Origin: Lepidostoma basale
Taxonomy: Eukaryota; Arthropoda; Insecta; Trichoptera; Lepidostomatidae
NCBI GenBank assembly: GCA_022606425.2
Contig: JAHDVF020000992.1
Coordinates: 1,426,001-1,490,000, forward strand
Direction of reading: 5' to 3'
Length of the DNA: 64,000 nt
Part shown: positions 36,101-51,100 of the stretch, piece by piece
Position numbering within the stretch: position 1 is the first letter of the stretch
Layout of the letters: each line of letters begins with the position of its first letter
Program-made: the position numbers and the translations under genes
Notes under the pieces: model-generated
What the model saw: only the letters and a program-made list of their open reading frames with translations
Database searches by the model: none
Told to the model about the DNA's origin: nothing

Positions 36101-39100
36101 CATTTCCGCTTTTAATTTGGAATCTGCAGAGATAGGATAATGTCACTCCGTGGCCGGTAAATATCTGGGAGAGTTCGAACGTCGGCGATGATTAAATTGG
36201 TTAAAAATTAAGTTTTACAATGAATTCTTCGATTCGAAATTGTAATGTGTTTTGAAATTTAAATTGTGAAAAAAAAAAACCAATTTCAATTGTTAAAATT
36301 CTGTCATTCATCTGTTGTACAAGCATGCTTTTTTTTATAATGACAAGGTGTTTCTTTGGGTGATATTTTGGTAGAGGTTTTTCTTTTTCCCATGTCGGGT
36401 GGCCTATTTCCTGTGAGCGACTGAGCCGCGTCATTATATTCTGATTAGGCCCGCTGCAGAGGGCAATCACCGCCAGCCATCCCGCCTGATTATATTGATT
36501 ATGAGTGCACTTAGCCTTGCAGATTGGAGGATGTCTTTTGTGGACTATGTCGCCCTGTCTGGGCTATGATTGGCCGTGTACCTAACCATTATGTGGTTAT
36601 TGTCGTTACATACAGGACCACACCATGTACTATCTACGTTTTTCCGGATCACAAGTACATTATTAAAAAAAAGTTCAGTATAATTCAGAAAATAACGGAT
36701 GTGTTTTTTTAATCGAACTATCATTTTACAATCTACATACACTAAAATAGAACATTGCTGGAAATATTAATAAAATATTTATTTTAATTTGGCAAGTGTT
36801 TTTGGAATGTTGCTACAATTAAGAATAATGCTTGGATTGAAATATTTTGTACTGTCACAGCTGTAGCCAATTCACTATTGCTTAAATTCTAATATTATCT
36901 TTCTTATGATGGTTTGATGTGCTTGTTTTGCTGTATAAGGGCACTAACAAAACGACATTTCATGGCATTATTAAATGCGTTATTCAAGTATTCTAAAACA
37001 TATTGACATGTCCAACCGTAATCACACTTATTTCTTAGTGAATCTGAACCGAATAATGTTTTTTAAACTTTGTAAACAACACGAACTTTATGAAAATTAT
37101 AATATCAAATTACCTGTATATTATATTATATAATGAATACACATATTTATAAAGAATGTATTGCGAAGGCAAAAAAGCCAACGCAGAATGTAAACTAACA
37201 CGATTTACATATTTTTTGTAGAGTTCTGTTAAAAGTTCAAAATATTCCTTTGTCCTTTTCAAAATCGAAATCATGTGACGAACATTACTGGAAAGAACCG
37301 CGTATGTAGGTTGTGAGCTATTGTTGTTAAATGTGAATGGTGAGAGGTGGGCTGTGATTGGTCGCAAGAATGTATTGTTCATGTGCAATTATGCTATCTT
37401 TTATCTTTGCGCAGCTGCCTCTGGCGCCAAGTCTTATACTCCAACGAGCATCACGTTGTGACGACGACCGCGAGTTTATTCCGAGTTTCTTTGAAAGAGT
37501 ATGTGTAATTAATTTGTTAGCTATCATTACCAGATCGATTGAGAATGAATACTGTGCTCTTAATGTGACGGCTATTATCAAGTTTGTGTGACAATATCCT
37601 AGTTATTGAGTGTGGCAGATGATTCCAAGATCGTTATAGCTTCCGTCATGCGCGATGATGATGTACTAACATACGAGTATATGTGAGATTACGTGTGAAG
37701 AGGCAGTAACCGTGCTGATGCCGCCAGCACGTGTAAGCCGAATTATTTCGCATAAGTTTCTAGGGGTAATACCGTGCCGTTTGTATCATTATAGCCAAAT
37801 ATTGGAGAAACTGAGGAATCTGAATTTGCGTTTATTTGAGATAATAACTGGGCTGATGGGAACTGCAACAGTTAATCCGCAGATTCCCTAGAAGCGGCAT
37901 CTGACCCCGTTACGTCCTGGCAATATTCCAGAAGACGTCCCAGATCGCGTCTTTCCGTCAGATTATTTTTCTTTCTGTCTTTAGAGTTCTTTCACACCGA
38001 GGGCCTCTGCCCCCCCTTGTCCCATTGACTGGAGCCTCGAGAGGTCTCGGACCACGAATACTTCGTCCGTGAGATATCAATAGCCGAACCTCGCAATCTC
38101 AAATTACGTTACTTTTCTTGGTTGCTCTCCGAAGTAATAGATTATTTCATTTTTGCATAATTTAAACTCTCAGTTCTCTTCTCTGGGAATTTTTAAAACT
38201 AAAGATTAGTTATTAATTTTTTCATGGGTTTCAACTACCGTTCCATTACACAAAATTATAAGGATTTAGTTAGACTTGTTTGATTTCTTTGATTTCTCCG
38301 TGATTTTTTAAATAAGCAATTAAACATGTCTATTAAATTCAATGGCAAATTCTGACATGTGGTATGTGAACCATTTTTTATATGGCCTTTAAGATACGGT
38401 ACTTACTAGCCAATGTAACGAACGGACCCGAGAGAAATATTTTGCAGATCTTCCATGTGAACATATAATATCAAGATCTAGTATATTATAGTTAGAGGCG
38501 TTGGAAATAGAACAATTTTATTGACTGATTTTTGGTTATGAACAGGAAAATATCTAAACATCTTACAGCTTGGTGATTTATGATCGATGTCGACACTCTG
38601 ACAACGTATTATTTTGTTTTTTTTATACCTTGGCACAAAAAGTCGTTTTATTTACGAAGGTCGTATTAAAGTATACCCTATTACTGTTAATAAAATGTAG
38701 ATACCTTTTTTGTTTATTACTTTTTGCTGTGTTTTGGTGAACCATTGACCAAAAAATATTTAAATACGCAACAATTTCGGATAACAATACGAAATACTCC
38801 AGTCTTTTTAGATCACTTTGGTTGAAAAAGAACGAGCATTCTAGGATTATTACGATCTTCTTCACGGAGTTCTGCGGACAGCGGCAAGGGCCTGGAGAAC
38901 ACTGGCGAGAGACCGAGAGAGATGGCGTGGGAGTGGAGAGGCTTACGTCCAGCAGTGGATGGAGACAAGCTGACGAAGGCGATCTTCTTCTAAAATTGAC
39001 AGATTGTCTTCATTTTATTAATAAATAATGAAGCGCTGGACGAATAATTTGTCATATTTTTGGTGAAAGTAAAATGTCACGGTTTTCATGCGCGCATGTG

Positions 39101-42100
39101 ATATATTAATTTACTTTTGTTGCTACAGACACATCTCTTCTCGGAGTTTAAAAGACATTAATATTTTTTATCTCAAGCAAGCGGATTCCGTCATGTGGAA
39201 CTGTTAAGCTTGAACGACACCTGCCATGGCCGCTAACAATACTACTCGAGCATCTCTTCAGCACACATATATAATATTATTTCCCAATTCGTGTGCGTCG
39301 TAATACTCGTACGAGAGAAAGAAAAGCGAGGTCTTGGGCTGTGGTACTGCGGAGAAAAATGCGAATGGCTAAGCCTGAAAAAATTAATCTGAAATATTAT
39401 AGACTCCCTGGAATATCGTTTTTTTACATTCTTGCATAATTACAATATGCGAACGTCGCCGTTGTGGGATCAGTGATATGTTGAAAAATATTTTAATTCC
39501 GTTTAATGGAGGCATTAATTGACTTTCACGTGGGTTTAAAATTGATGTGTGTAATATTCTTCCATCAAACATTGCTGCATAAATATTTATTTACAAAATA
39601 TATAAAGAACTTTGCAGTAAACTCCATTTCATAGCTCTTCATCAATTCATTGATATTCGCACGAGGGTGTAATGATTACGGGAAGTTACCGCTTTAAGAC
39701 AAAATTTATGTATTTTTAAACTCACGCAATTAGAAACACGTTTATTTAAAAATTTGATTGAAAATCGCTTTTTTGTACTTCAGTGATAATTTTACCATTA
39801 TGATTTTATGCTAAATACTTTTTTGTAAAGAAAAAAGTATCCTAATACATATGTATGTTGAAATAAACAGTGGTGTACCTAATCATAAAGTAATGGGGTC
39901 GATTGTCTTGTTCCAGGATGGCTCTCATGCAGATTTGTGCTGAATATAATGGTGATTTTGGGCTTCATGCTGAACTACGCCCTGAGGGTGAACCTGACCA
40001 TTGCCATTGTGGCGATGGTGGAGCCCAGCGCCAGCGAACTAAATGCTACACATGGAGTGCACAACGTCACATTGGTGAGTACAGCCCTTGCCACAACTGC
40101 CTATGCTGCGTACATTTTCCGGCCGATGGCTTCGCTCCTGCCACGAGCTCTTAATCAAGACGAAGACGTCAGATTCTCGATTAGTAGATGCCTATTTGAA
40201 ATATCGCACTAAGGTAAAAAAAGTATCATAATACAAGCATAATTTGATATTAGTTTTATTTTATCGATTACGTATTTTATCACGTAAACCTATTGATAAT
40301 ATATGGAAAATTAAAATTTTATTCGAAACATTTACTCGAAAAAATATCAATTAACGTAACATATGTCTAAGTGATACTAGTCAAATAGCGTTTTTTATTC
40401 ATGTCATATTAGAAATACTATTTCTATATTATATATGTCAGAATGTCTGAAATGAAGACATTCAAGAACATATCTGGCAAGACACGGTGTGACCGAATAA
40501 GGAATGAAAGAATAAGGGAAATATTAGAGGTCTAAAATGTTGTTAGGTGGGGGAGGCGATGGAGAATACATGCACGTGTGAAAATAATGGATTTATCTAG
40601 ACTCTCTCACATTGTGCTGCACGGCCAACCCCAAGGTAGACGACCCCCGGACAGACCATCGAAAAGATGGATCCACAGCTGGGTATCGACCTCGCAGAAG
40701 GCCCTCTTGATCCCCCTTGAGAAACAAGCCACAAGGCTTACATTAAGAAAAAGAAGTTGATATGAACGTATACAGGGCTGTTTCAAACAGAACGATCAAC
40801 CAAACTACAAGTAATTTAGTGATTTATTCGATTAAATAACGTAATAATATTTTTAATTGTGAAATTTTAGTTTGAACGTGATATGTCTCTGTTTTCCACG
40901 CTAGGCGCTTGGTATGACTGTGTGGTAATATTATTTTTGTGTGTATTTTTTATGCTTTTAACACTGGCTTTCCACTTTAGAGTTTATTTTCTCGACGCAT
41001 TTTGAAGACATTATACTATCATTACTGTGAGAACGATATGTTTATGTCATTTTCTCAATGATGAAGATATAATATCTACGAAAATAATTTATTGATATCA
41101 ATAAAGGTGTCAAACAAGGTTGCGTAATGTCCCCGTGGTTATTTAATCTGTATATGGACAATTGTATGAGAGAGCTGAAAGGGTTGGATGTATGGTGCCA
41201 AAATGAGCGGAGTGTCAGTAAGCTGTCTCTTGTATGCGGATGACGCTGTCCTACTTGCTGACAACGAGCATGAACTACAAGTCCTGGTGAATTGTATGTA
41301 TGAGGTATGCATGCGAAATGATCTGATGATGAATGTTAATAAGTCCAAGGTAATGATTTTTGAAAAGGAAGAAACCACGACAGTCAGCAACATTAGCGTG
41401 AATGGTGAAAACTTGGAGGAAGTAGTTGAGTTTGTGTATTTAGGTAGTATGTTTACAAGAGATGGGAGAGTGGAGAGGGATATTGAAAGAAGGGTTGGGG
41501 CAGGCAACAAAGTGAATGGTGCACTTAAAGTTGTCATCGCAAACAAAAACCTATTCAAAAAAGCTAGAATGGCAGTGCACAATGGTGTTCTTCTACCGAC
41601 CCTTATGTATGGAAGCGAAGCATGGAACTGGCAAAAGAAGGATGAAAGTAGAATAAATGCAGTAGAAATGAGATCTCTTAGACAAATGTGTGGATACTCT
41701 GTGTATGATAGAGTGTCGAATGAAAATATAAGAAGTGAATGCGGTGCGAATGATGGTGTCTTGAACAAAATAATGAAAGGATCATTAAGATGGTTTGGAC
41801 ATATGGAAAGAATGAATGAAGAAAGAATGGTAAAAATATTATATGTTAATGATGTAAATGGAACCAGAAATAGAGGAAGACCGAGGAAAACGTGGCACGA
41901 TCAAATAAATCAAATATTGAATGTCGGCCATGTGAGGAGTCAGAGAAATCGACGCGCGTGCATGACACGATGTATGAATGTTGAGGAAGCGAGAGAAATA
42001 TGTCAGGAAAGAAAGGTGTGGCAGTCCATTCTTTCTGCCTACCCCTTCGGGGAGACGGCGTGATGGTTAGTTAGTTAGTTAAATCTAATAGTCGGAAAAA

Positions 42101-45100
42101 ATACTGTGTTTTAATTCATACACAATTGAGGAATGGATATTACAAAGGTGCCAAGTATCAAAAAGGTCGAAAATGTGTCTTTGATTCCAATTACTGCTAA
42201 ACACAAAGGTCAATAACTTTGCAAAGTGATTGAATAATGTAGTGTAGTTCCAACTTCGCCCTAAAAATGCCACCCGCGGTGCATAACATATGTAACAATA
42301 AACTGTTTTGTCACTTTTTCTTCGTTTTCTGTTTAAACCACTTAGCATCTTTGTAACAACCAACCTTTATCCTTATTTAAATTCTAGGGTCAATGCCTTA
42401 AGTTAATCTATAATTATTTTTGTATTCATATTGGGAGGTACGATTTCTTTTTTCACATTCTACCTGATAGAAGCTGCACCTACTCCAAACACGAGCGTGT
42501 ATTGAAATGACTTCCAATGATGCTACGGCCGCGGCCGCCAGCCGATGGAGGAGTACATAAGTCATTCTAGAACACGGCGGGCAAATGTTTATGGTTTATG
42601 AAATAACCGCAGGATGACCGCACACGAAAACATAGGAACTTATGGAAGCGAACTGACGCAATATTGTTTATCAAATTGTTCAATGGATGTTGAAATTGAT
42701 CGTTAAAAATTACGTCAGGTATACTCTGCCGTAGGCAAATTGATAAAAGTCATTCAGCCATTTGATATTAACAAAATTATTCTCTACATTGTATACGATG
42801 CTTTGAGTTTTGGTTGAGTCTAATTGTAAATTATATGCGGTTGTAATATGTCGGGATACAAATGTTGTTTGTTGATGCGGTACATAGTACTTAGCAGAAA
42901 TTATTGAGGAATGTTTTGTAGATAAGAATTATCGCTTTGTAATCAGCAATAAAGTATTCCGAGTTTTGATCAAGTCTTCTTCTCCGCGCCGCATTTAACC
43001 ATGGTCTATTTACCAGGACTTATCTATAAGGCATAATTTATGGTGTCGTTCGGTCACCGCAATGTAGATGAACTATATACATATTCTAAAGAGTTCACTT
43101 AAATCAAAGTATGCAGTTCTACATACTCGTACATGTCATGTTATCGCATCCACGTGTACCTCAATGTAGCTGCATCCAGTTTTAGTGAAATATGCTCTGC
43201 GGACATGAATTCGCAATTTATCCCTACCGAAGAAGTTAACTTGACAAAAACTAGTCACGTATCTTGATAATATATATGAAGTTAATTCTTATAGTAAAGA
43301 TAAGTATGTGGTCAAGCTAAGACGAGTTTGTTGGGCCGCCGACCGCTTTAACAACCTACACCTTGACGAGGTTGCGCGCCTCTACCTAGCACCGAGCGAC
43401 ATTACGTTGTGTGGAGACCAGGAGGTACGTAATATGTGAATGTAGCGTGTTGCAATGTTGTAGGGCTTGCATAACGCCGGCCCGACCTTGAAATGGGCCG
43501 AGTTCAATAATCCTAAAATGGAACAATTTTCAGGAATAAAAAATCTGAAAATGATTATCCACAGCTCACTTCGCTGGCGCTAGGCACGACCCGCGATATT
43601 CCGAGGCAGAGCTCACACTGAATAATGCGCAATTAGCGTTACTATAAAACTTTAACGATGAGAGATGTTATAATACTCGTATATTGCAAAACAATAATAA
43701 TAATAAAAATTAAATAAATACAACAAAAACTAATAAAAAAAATAAAGATCTCCTGCTTAATGCTTAAATCTAATCTTCAAAGATGGCGTTGGTCTGTAAA
43801 TTGAAACTGACATGTGAATTGTGGTGTTGGATATTAACATATATACAACTTCCAAAAATTTGTCAGACATGGTGGTCATAAGAAAGGTGGAATGGGGAAT
43901 GTTGTAATTACATAAAGCGTGTGCTTAACCCAACCAATGACAGGTCATAAGTCCTCTAAACACCTCGATCACCATATTCCGTTTCCAGTTTGCATCTTCG
44001 TCTCTATTGAGATAAAATAAATCCTTGAATAAAAACTAAATTTTGTATAAGAAGGTCTGTTAGGGAGTTCAATTCCAACATGTTCGTTTCAATTTAAACG
44101 CGCAAAATTCTAACATTTACGTTGTACGTATGTGAAACAAAAGGTCCGAATGTTTCTTAATTTAAAAAATTCTGCAATACAACACTTGTAGTTATAGTAC
44201 ACGTTTGTCTGTGGTCAAGTTGGACCCAGGCAAGAAATGAATACGTAGAAAAATAAGTTAAATGCGTTTAAATAATCTTCCTCTTAGTCACTTCACGTGT
44301 AGCGATTTTCGCGTCGCAACAAGTATAATTTTGTTTCGCAATAAATATGGTTATTATTATGTTGGTACGCCTGATAATTGATTGTTGCTACCTATAATGC
44401 TCTTTATAATCGTTGCATTGTTTCAAAATAACACCAGCATGTCGAGTGCGCATAATTCACTATCCGAGGATATTTATTTGTTCCGAGTAGCCGATTGACC
44501 GATAAATCACTGCTATTAATGAACGGGTAGTGAAGCAATAATTCAAAGTTTACTTATCAAAAGTATTAATGCGAAGAACGTTAGTTAAAATTTGACAATT
44601 CGCATTAGTGTGGTCGTTTTATTCTGACTGACCTACTGTATGATATACCTACTCGAAGCATTATTTCTGACCGATACCAATCAACGGAGTTCATAGATCA
44701 AAGAGCGAACTGGATGGGGTCTCAGTTCAGTTATTAAAACTCAATCGAGTTAATAAAAATAAAATGTGGAACGTCCGGATATGTTATACTTGTAGACAAT
44801 CAGTCTAGGCCAGAGGTTTCCAAACTTTTTGTTCCGTAGACCCCTTGCCGATTTCTTCTATTTTGTGTGAACCCCCCTACTTTTGTAATGTTTTTTTTTT
44901 TTTTTTTTACAAATACGTCTTTAACTATAAAATTAGTTTTTGAATCTGACCCAGAGCTAAATCAAACCAATAGAAAAAATAAAAAAAATCCGGAATTCGT
45001 TATCGATTTTTTTTGCTATTTGGGAAAATCGGAATTGCTGTCGCGACATTACACTTTTTGAGAATGTCGCGACTGCTGTTCCGATTTTTTCGCAAATGAG

Positions 45101-48100
45101 CAAAAAAAGTCGACAACGAATTCCGGCTTTTTTTCTAAAACGAAACAAAATTCAAATCCAATTTTTTTTACATATCAATGTTCATAGGAGGAATGAGCCT
45201 GATGTTATGATATCAACATTTCAATATTCGGCTTCAATTAAGTTGAAACACCTCGTGGACCCTCATTTACACCTCATAGACACCCATTTTTTTTTCAATT
45301 GTCGTAGACCCCTTGTTAGTCTATATCGGCCCCTGGGGGTCGATATAGACCACTTTGGGAACAATTGGTTTAGGCAGTCACATTATAGAGAGACACTGCA
45401 TGTATGTTACATATTTAGGTACGGTCTATTGATATGATAGCATTCTTATCATCAATAATGGCATCCTGCAGGGTTACCACAATAATTATGAACGTCCCTT
45501 GTCCTCAGGAGAGCAACATCCACCAGACTCGCTTCAAGTGGGACGCGTACGACCAGAACCTGCTTCTCGGCTGCTTCTTCTGGGGCTATATCCTCACGGA
45601 GATTCCTGGTGGACGGATGGCTGAGGTCTTCGGTTCCAAGTAAGTGGAATATGTCTTTAATTTCGGTATTTATTGTTTACGTAATCTGCATTGACAACAT
45701 AGAGGGATATGATTCAGTTACACGTAGGAGAGCCACTTGGTGCTTAGAGGTTGCTTGCGAGGTTGGCGCCATATCCTGGCGGACCGACTATCGGGATTGC
45801 GATCCTGGCGTGACTCTTTAGTAGATAAGCCAAGCACTTGGTGTTAGCTTTAATGCCATTTATATTATTTTTTTGTTATGGTCTAATCCAGTAAAATGTA
45901 CTTATTCCTAATATATAATTTATACGTGGTTAGGAAATGGACAATTGCTAATTGATCCATCACGTATAAGGTTGTGGAAATAATCACAGAATGGTATATA
46001 ATATAATTCCTCACCACAGATATGCCCTCAGCAGGTAATCACATTTCTCCGACTATATTTGCCTCTAAAAAAGAGATTCCACAAGTTTTTTGTGCGCAGT
46101 CTCTTAACAATGGTTACCATCTTATATAATTTTTGCGGCTCGTTAATTGCATAGGAAATAATTTTGATAAAAAAGACTTGCGTTTAACATTATCATTTTA
46201 TTAGTCATGATTCTTATTAGAACCTTTGCTTGAAGCATAATTCGGTGACAAGTGCAGAGTGGAATTACGTGTTGCAACAAAGTTAGATATATGAATACTG
46301 AAGTATTATATACAACTATAATAAACATTTAACAAATAATTGAAATTAGACAGGTAGGTAGGTACTAGTTTCTGGAATTATTCAATTCTATCACATGATG
46401 ATGAAAGCTTTTTTGTTCCAAATGGGTGGCGGTGACTCGAATATTGAGAATATTACAGTTTACTTTATTATTCATTAGATCTAATATGGTGATAAAATAA
46501 ATCCAAAATACAATCGTCGGTCATGCGTAGTAATGCAGGACTGTGGTAGGTGCTGACTATTTCATTGACGTGAACATAATGTTTATTAATTGTAAAACTA
46601 ACAAATATATATACCAAAACATATGAATAGTAAAACTCGAAAGAGAAACTACTATACCATAATATGAACAAATAGCGTAAGTTTAATATTTAAAATCTTA
46701 ATTGAATAGATCATATCCCATGAAAATAAATCCCGGTTGGTTATTGAGATCGGAAATTTAGTAAGCAAACGTTTTTCAGGCGATCGTATATTTTTGTATT
46801 TCGAGTATGAAAAATGAAAAGTTCAACCGCGTGTAATCCAAAGGTAGCACGTGGTCGAGAGCCATTAGTGTGTGTGTGGGAGCACAATGGAATGCAGCTA
46901 TTCTGCTAGTCCCTAGTCCGCGGGCCGGCAGGTAAATATAGGTAACTACTACTTACTCTTTGTATTCAAATTTCTTCCCTCACGAATGAGCGATTATTCA
47001 AATATTACCCACTCATTTTTTGAGTAGCAGAAATATTTACAATTATGAATTTTATTATCCATTGATATCCAGGCATGAATAACGTTTATACTCGTTTTAA
47101 TCTTTCAAGGATTTACAATACAAAGATGCAACGAGATTTTCTTAGTTAACGTGGTCCATGGAAAGTGTGGATGATGAAAATAGAACTATAAAAATTTGAT
47201 TTATTAAATTCAATTATAAAAATCAAAAGATAAAAGTATGTATTTATGTTGTTTATTCCCAATTGTGTTGAATTACAATATTTGTAGAATGTACGATTTT
47301 TCAGCTAAGAAATAAATTAAGCCCTTTTAAAATGTATTTGGTTCGTTTGATGTAGGATATGTCTGAGGACGTCAAATCAATTAAGGAAATCCCAGGCAAG
47401 TGTATAACAGATTACTGGCAGCTGTGACTAATTGCTTCAAGGTTCTGATAACTATTTGAAGAAAGAATTGGAATAAGAACGTGTCTGTGTGCGCAGGCGC
47501 GTGTTCGGCTACTCGATGCTGGTGTCCAGCCTGGTGACGCTGCTGACGCCGGCCGCGGCGCTGATGTCGCACATGGCCGTGCTGGTGCTGCGCGTGGTGC
47601 TGGGCTTCATGCTGGGCGCCACGTGGCCCGCCATCCACCCCATGGCCGCGCGCTGGATTCCGCCCATGGACAGGTCCAAGTTCATGTCCAACATGATGGG
47701 TGAGTACAAATTCTTATGTCCAAGACGAACGGAAGTAAATGTCTAATAAACGTTTGTTTTTATGAATGCCAAACATAATGAAAGTGTTTTAGGAATCGAA
47801 ACTAAAAAAATATTAAATTTAATATCGAAACTAAATCTGTAGGTACAACTTTGCTGTGTACATAGGTCAATTATAAATTTTCTATAACATATTTTTGTAA
47901 AAAAAAATACAAGTGTGTGTTTTACCAATTACGCTAGTTGCAAAAATATTGCTAGCGATGAATTGCAATCGCGCAAATCTATTAAGACGATGAATTTATT
48001 TGGCGTCACATCTTAATGACTAGATAGTGCGTACTCTAGTTCGAATAGTTGTATATTACTCCATTTTATTTATATTTGATTTTTTTTTAAATGTATTTCA

Positions 48101-51100
48101 TGTATTTTTAAAAAGGGAAACGTTTAATTAAGAAAATAAAAACAAAAACATGTTTTAATGTTTTTATTATTTATAATGAACTTCTACCATCAAATTAAAA
48201 AAAATTAAGAAAAACAAAAAACAATTTTTATTTATATTGTTTTATTGAGATCTCTAAATGAAAATTGTATAAGCGAAAATTTATATGGTATTATTATATT
48301 GCTGAATCGCTTACAGCGCTTTACATTATTTGATGTATAATAAATAGTAAACTATCATATTGATTATCATAATATTTGCTAGGTAGCTAATCTATCGCCA
48401 TTTTATTGTCACGTGATTTCTTCACCAGATCAAAGACAGTGTGACAATCACACTGCCGTCTCCGGGAATCGAATCCAAGGTCTTCGGTGCGGCAGTTAAA
48501 GCACCTACCACTCGGCCGACTCGACTCTTTAAGTCTACAACTTCGTCTCAAAATTTCTGGATACAGGTTTTCAAGTTGACTGTGCATAGAGTGATTTCTC
48601 AAAAGGTTTTGACAAAGTTGATCATTCAATTCTTTTAATAAACCTTCGTTAAATTGGTCTTAGTGACACCATAGTCAAATTTTTCAATAATTACCTTTCC
48701 TAGAGACAACAGTTCGTGACTTATAGACTCTTTCGATCCAATAAGTTCTCCACACCTTCTGAAATTCCTCAGGGTTCCATCCTAGGACCCTTGTTATATA
48801 TTTTTAAATATTTTTTTAATCGTAATCATAAACGCCCTGGAAAATGTCTGTAATGTTAACGTTTTTTTAAATAAATAGAATTGAATGCATTATATACGAG
48901 TATGTAGTCTCGCTGTGGATGTTCATCTCGAAGAAAGCTCCCGTCTATTGATTACCCGCTGCTCTCGCGTTGATGACACCATCACACCTGCGTATTGAGT
49001 TTGCAACTTAGAAGACACATTTGAAATTGATACGCTCAATATGTTTTGGTTCGAACTATACCTACAAGGCTTTAGAATCTATTGTAAAAAAATTCGTTTA
49101 TTTAATAATTTTTTTAACAATAACTAGGTATTCGGAGAGACATTTGATAGCTGCGGTATTTAAGAGTATAATCAGATTATTACCGTAGTTTTAAAATAAA
49201 TGTGATATAAAAATGCCTCTGTATTTTTCAAAAATAAAAATACATACAGTAGACGCTCTCTTAACCAGCCTCTTCTAGGAAGTCTAGGCTTTCTTTATGA
49301 ACATTACATCTACAGCAGCAGAAGGATTCTACTGCAGTAGATGTAATGTTCACAAAGAAATGGCGTGACTACGCTTTTAAAAAGTCCATTCAACACAAAA
49401 AACACAAGAAAATAACAGAATTTTTTAATCCATTGTAGGCCTACTTTAAAAAAAAAATTGAATGATGTGTGGCTTTTTCCTGTACATATTTTTTACAGTT
49501 TGTGAAATATTAATTTTTAATGTGTGAGTTTCTAATACAGAATAAAAGTTCTGTTTTCTTAGTGTTTTGAAAAAAATGCGTTTTCATCGTAGCGTCTTCA
49601 AACTTAAGTTTTGGTGCTTTCGACCGTAGTATCTTTTTTTATCCAGGGCCCGAAAATAATCAACATACTCGTATTATACTTTCTACACATATTAGTTTAT
49701 ACACACAAACTCAAATATAATATTAAGGATCTTTTACGAAAGTTAAAAGCAAACATGTTTATTATGCTGGGTACTTGTTGCGGTGTTATTTTCAATTCGG
49801 TTTGTCAGGATTTACTCAGTGAATGATAATTCGCGTTCATCAAAATGTTGATGATTGGTGTTTTTGTCTCGTAAGATGATTTATTTAAATGGCATTATTT
49901 ATTATTTTCAAAGTCATATTAATTGCGGCAATTAGCTATACCTCATTGCTTCAAAGGCACGTTAAATTACGCTAAGCAATGGAGACGTGGACTAATGGAT
50001 ATAATATCATATGTTCCATGCACGTGTATGCACAGTGCCGGCTTTAGCAAATTGTACATCAACTGAAAAACAACACTATATATTTCCCACTTTAATTTTT
50101 AAATATATATTTATAAAATAAAAAATTATTGTCTACAATAAAAATATTAAAACACGACAATGTTTTGGCGGTGACCTCCTTCTCCAGGCGTAAATATACG
50201 TATAACTAAAACGTAAAAATACATTTTTAATTTAAAATGTATTTTTTCCCACTGTTCTTAGCCCTAGTAATTTTTAGTAATTAAAAATGTCATAATATTT
50301 TATCTATATATAATTAGTCTTTCTTGGTTAAGATTTTAGTTATACCATATATTTACACCTGAAGATGGAGGTCACCTCCGAAACATTGTCGTGTTTTAAT
50401 ATTTTTATTGTATAAATATATTTAATACAAATTACAATAAATAAATTATATACTCGTATCATCACATGCATTTCAATACCTGTAAAAACATATACTTGGT
50501 TAATTAAATAACTTGTGTCGATCCATTGTCAGCAGCAATTGTAAATATACCAATATAATATACAGTCACACGCAGAGTTTATAGGTTAGTCACGACCGGT
50601 TTAAGAAAGCATCAGTTAGCACGACAGCGACAGGTAAAATAAAGCATTCATCAAACAAAGCTAGCGGATAAATTCCAAGTGACGTCATTGCGAAAATTTT
50701 AAATTGACTGTGCGATGGATGGCTTTAGACGTTTGACTCACTTATAATGTATATTTTATACCAAATTTTATATTAATTTCCGGTAATCATTGAATAATCA
50801 TCAGTCCATGTATTCAAACAATAATATTTTAATGTTTTTTTGTGAAACCTTTCTCATGTGCCGTTAGTAGGGTCGATTGCTCCCTGCACCCGGCACACTT
50901 GTGTACATAATGTAGCATATACTATTATATATCACCCCTCTTGTGGACTTTTTCTTCGGGGAGATTTTTCATTGATCGCGTTTTCCCGCTTTTTTGAGGG
51001 ATTCAGTCACCCTCTTTTCCACAACTTTAGGAAAGTTTTATCGATTTGCTTTCTTTTCAACCCGCGAGAGTTGGGTAACGGCTTCTTTGTGTTTTATATA

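Noticed and set aside
47381..47638. Histidine-rich minus-strand frame
   Set aside because: Antisense shadow of the GC-rich SLC17 exon at 47497-47699.
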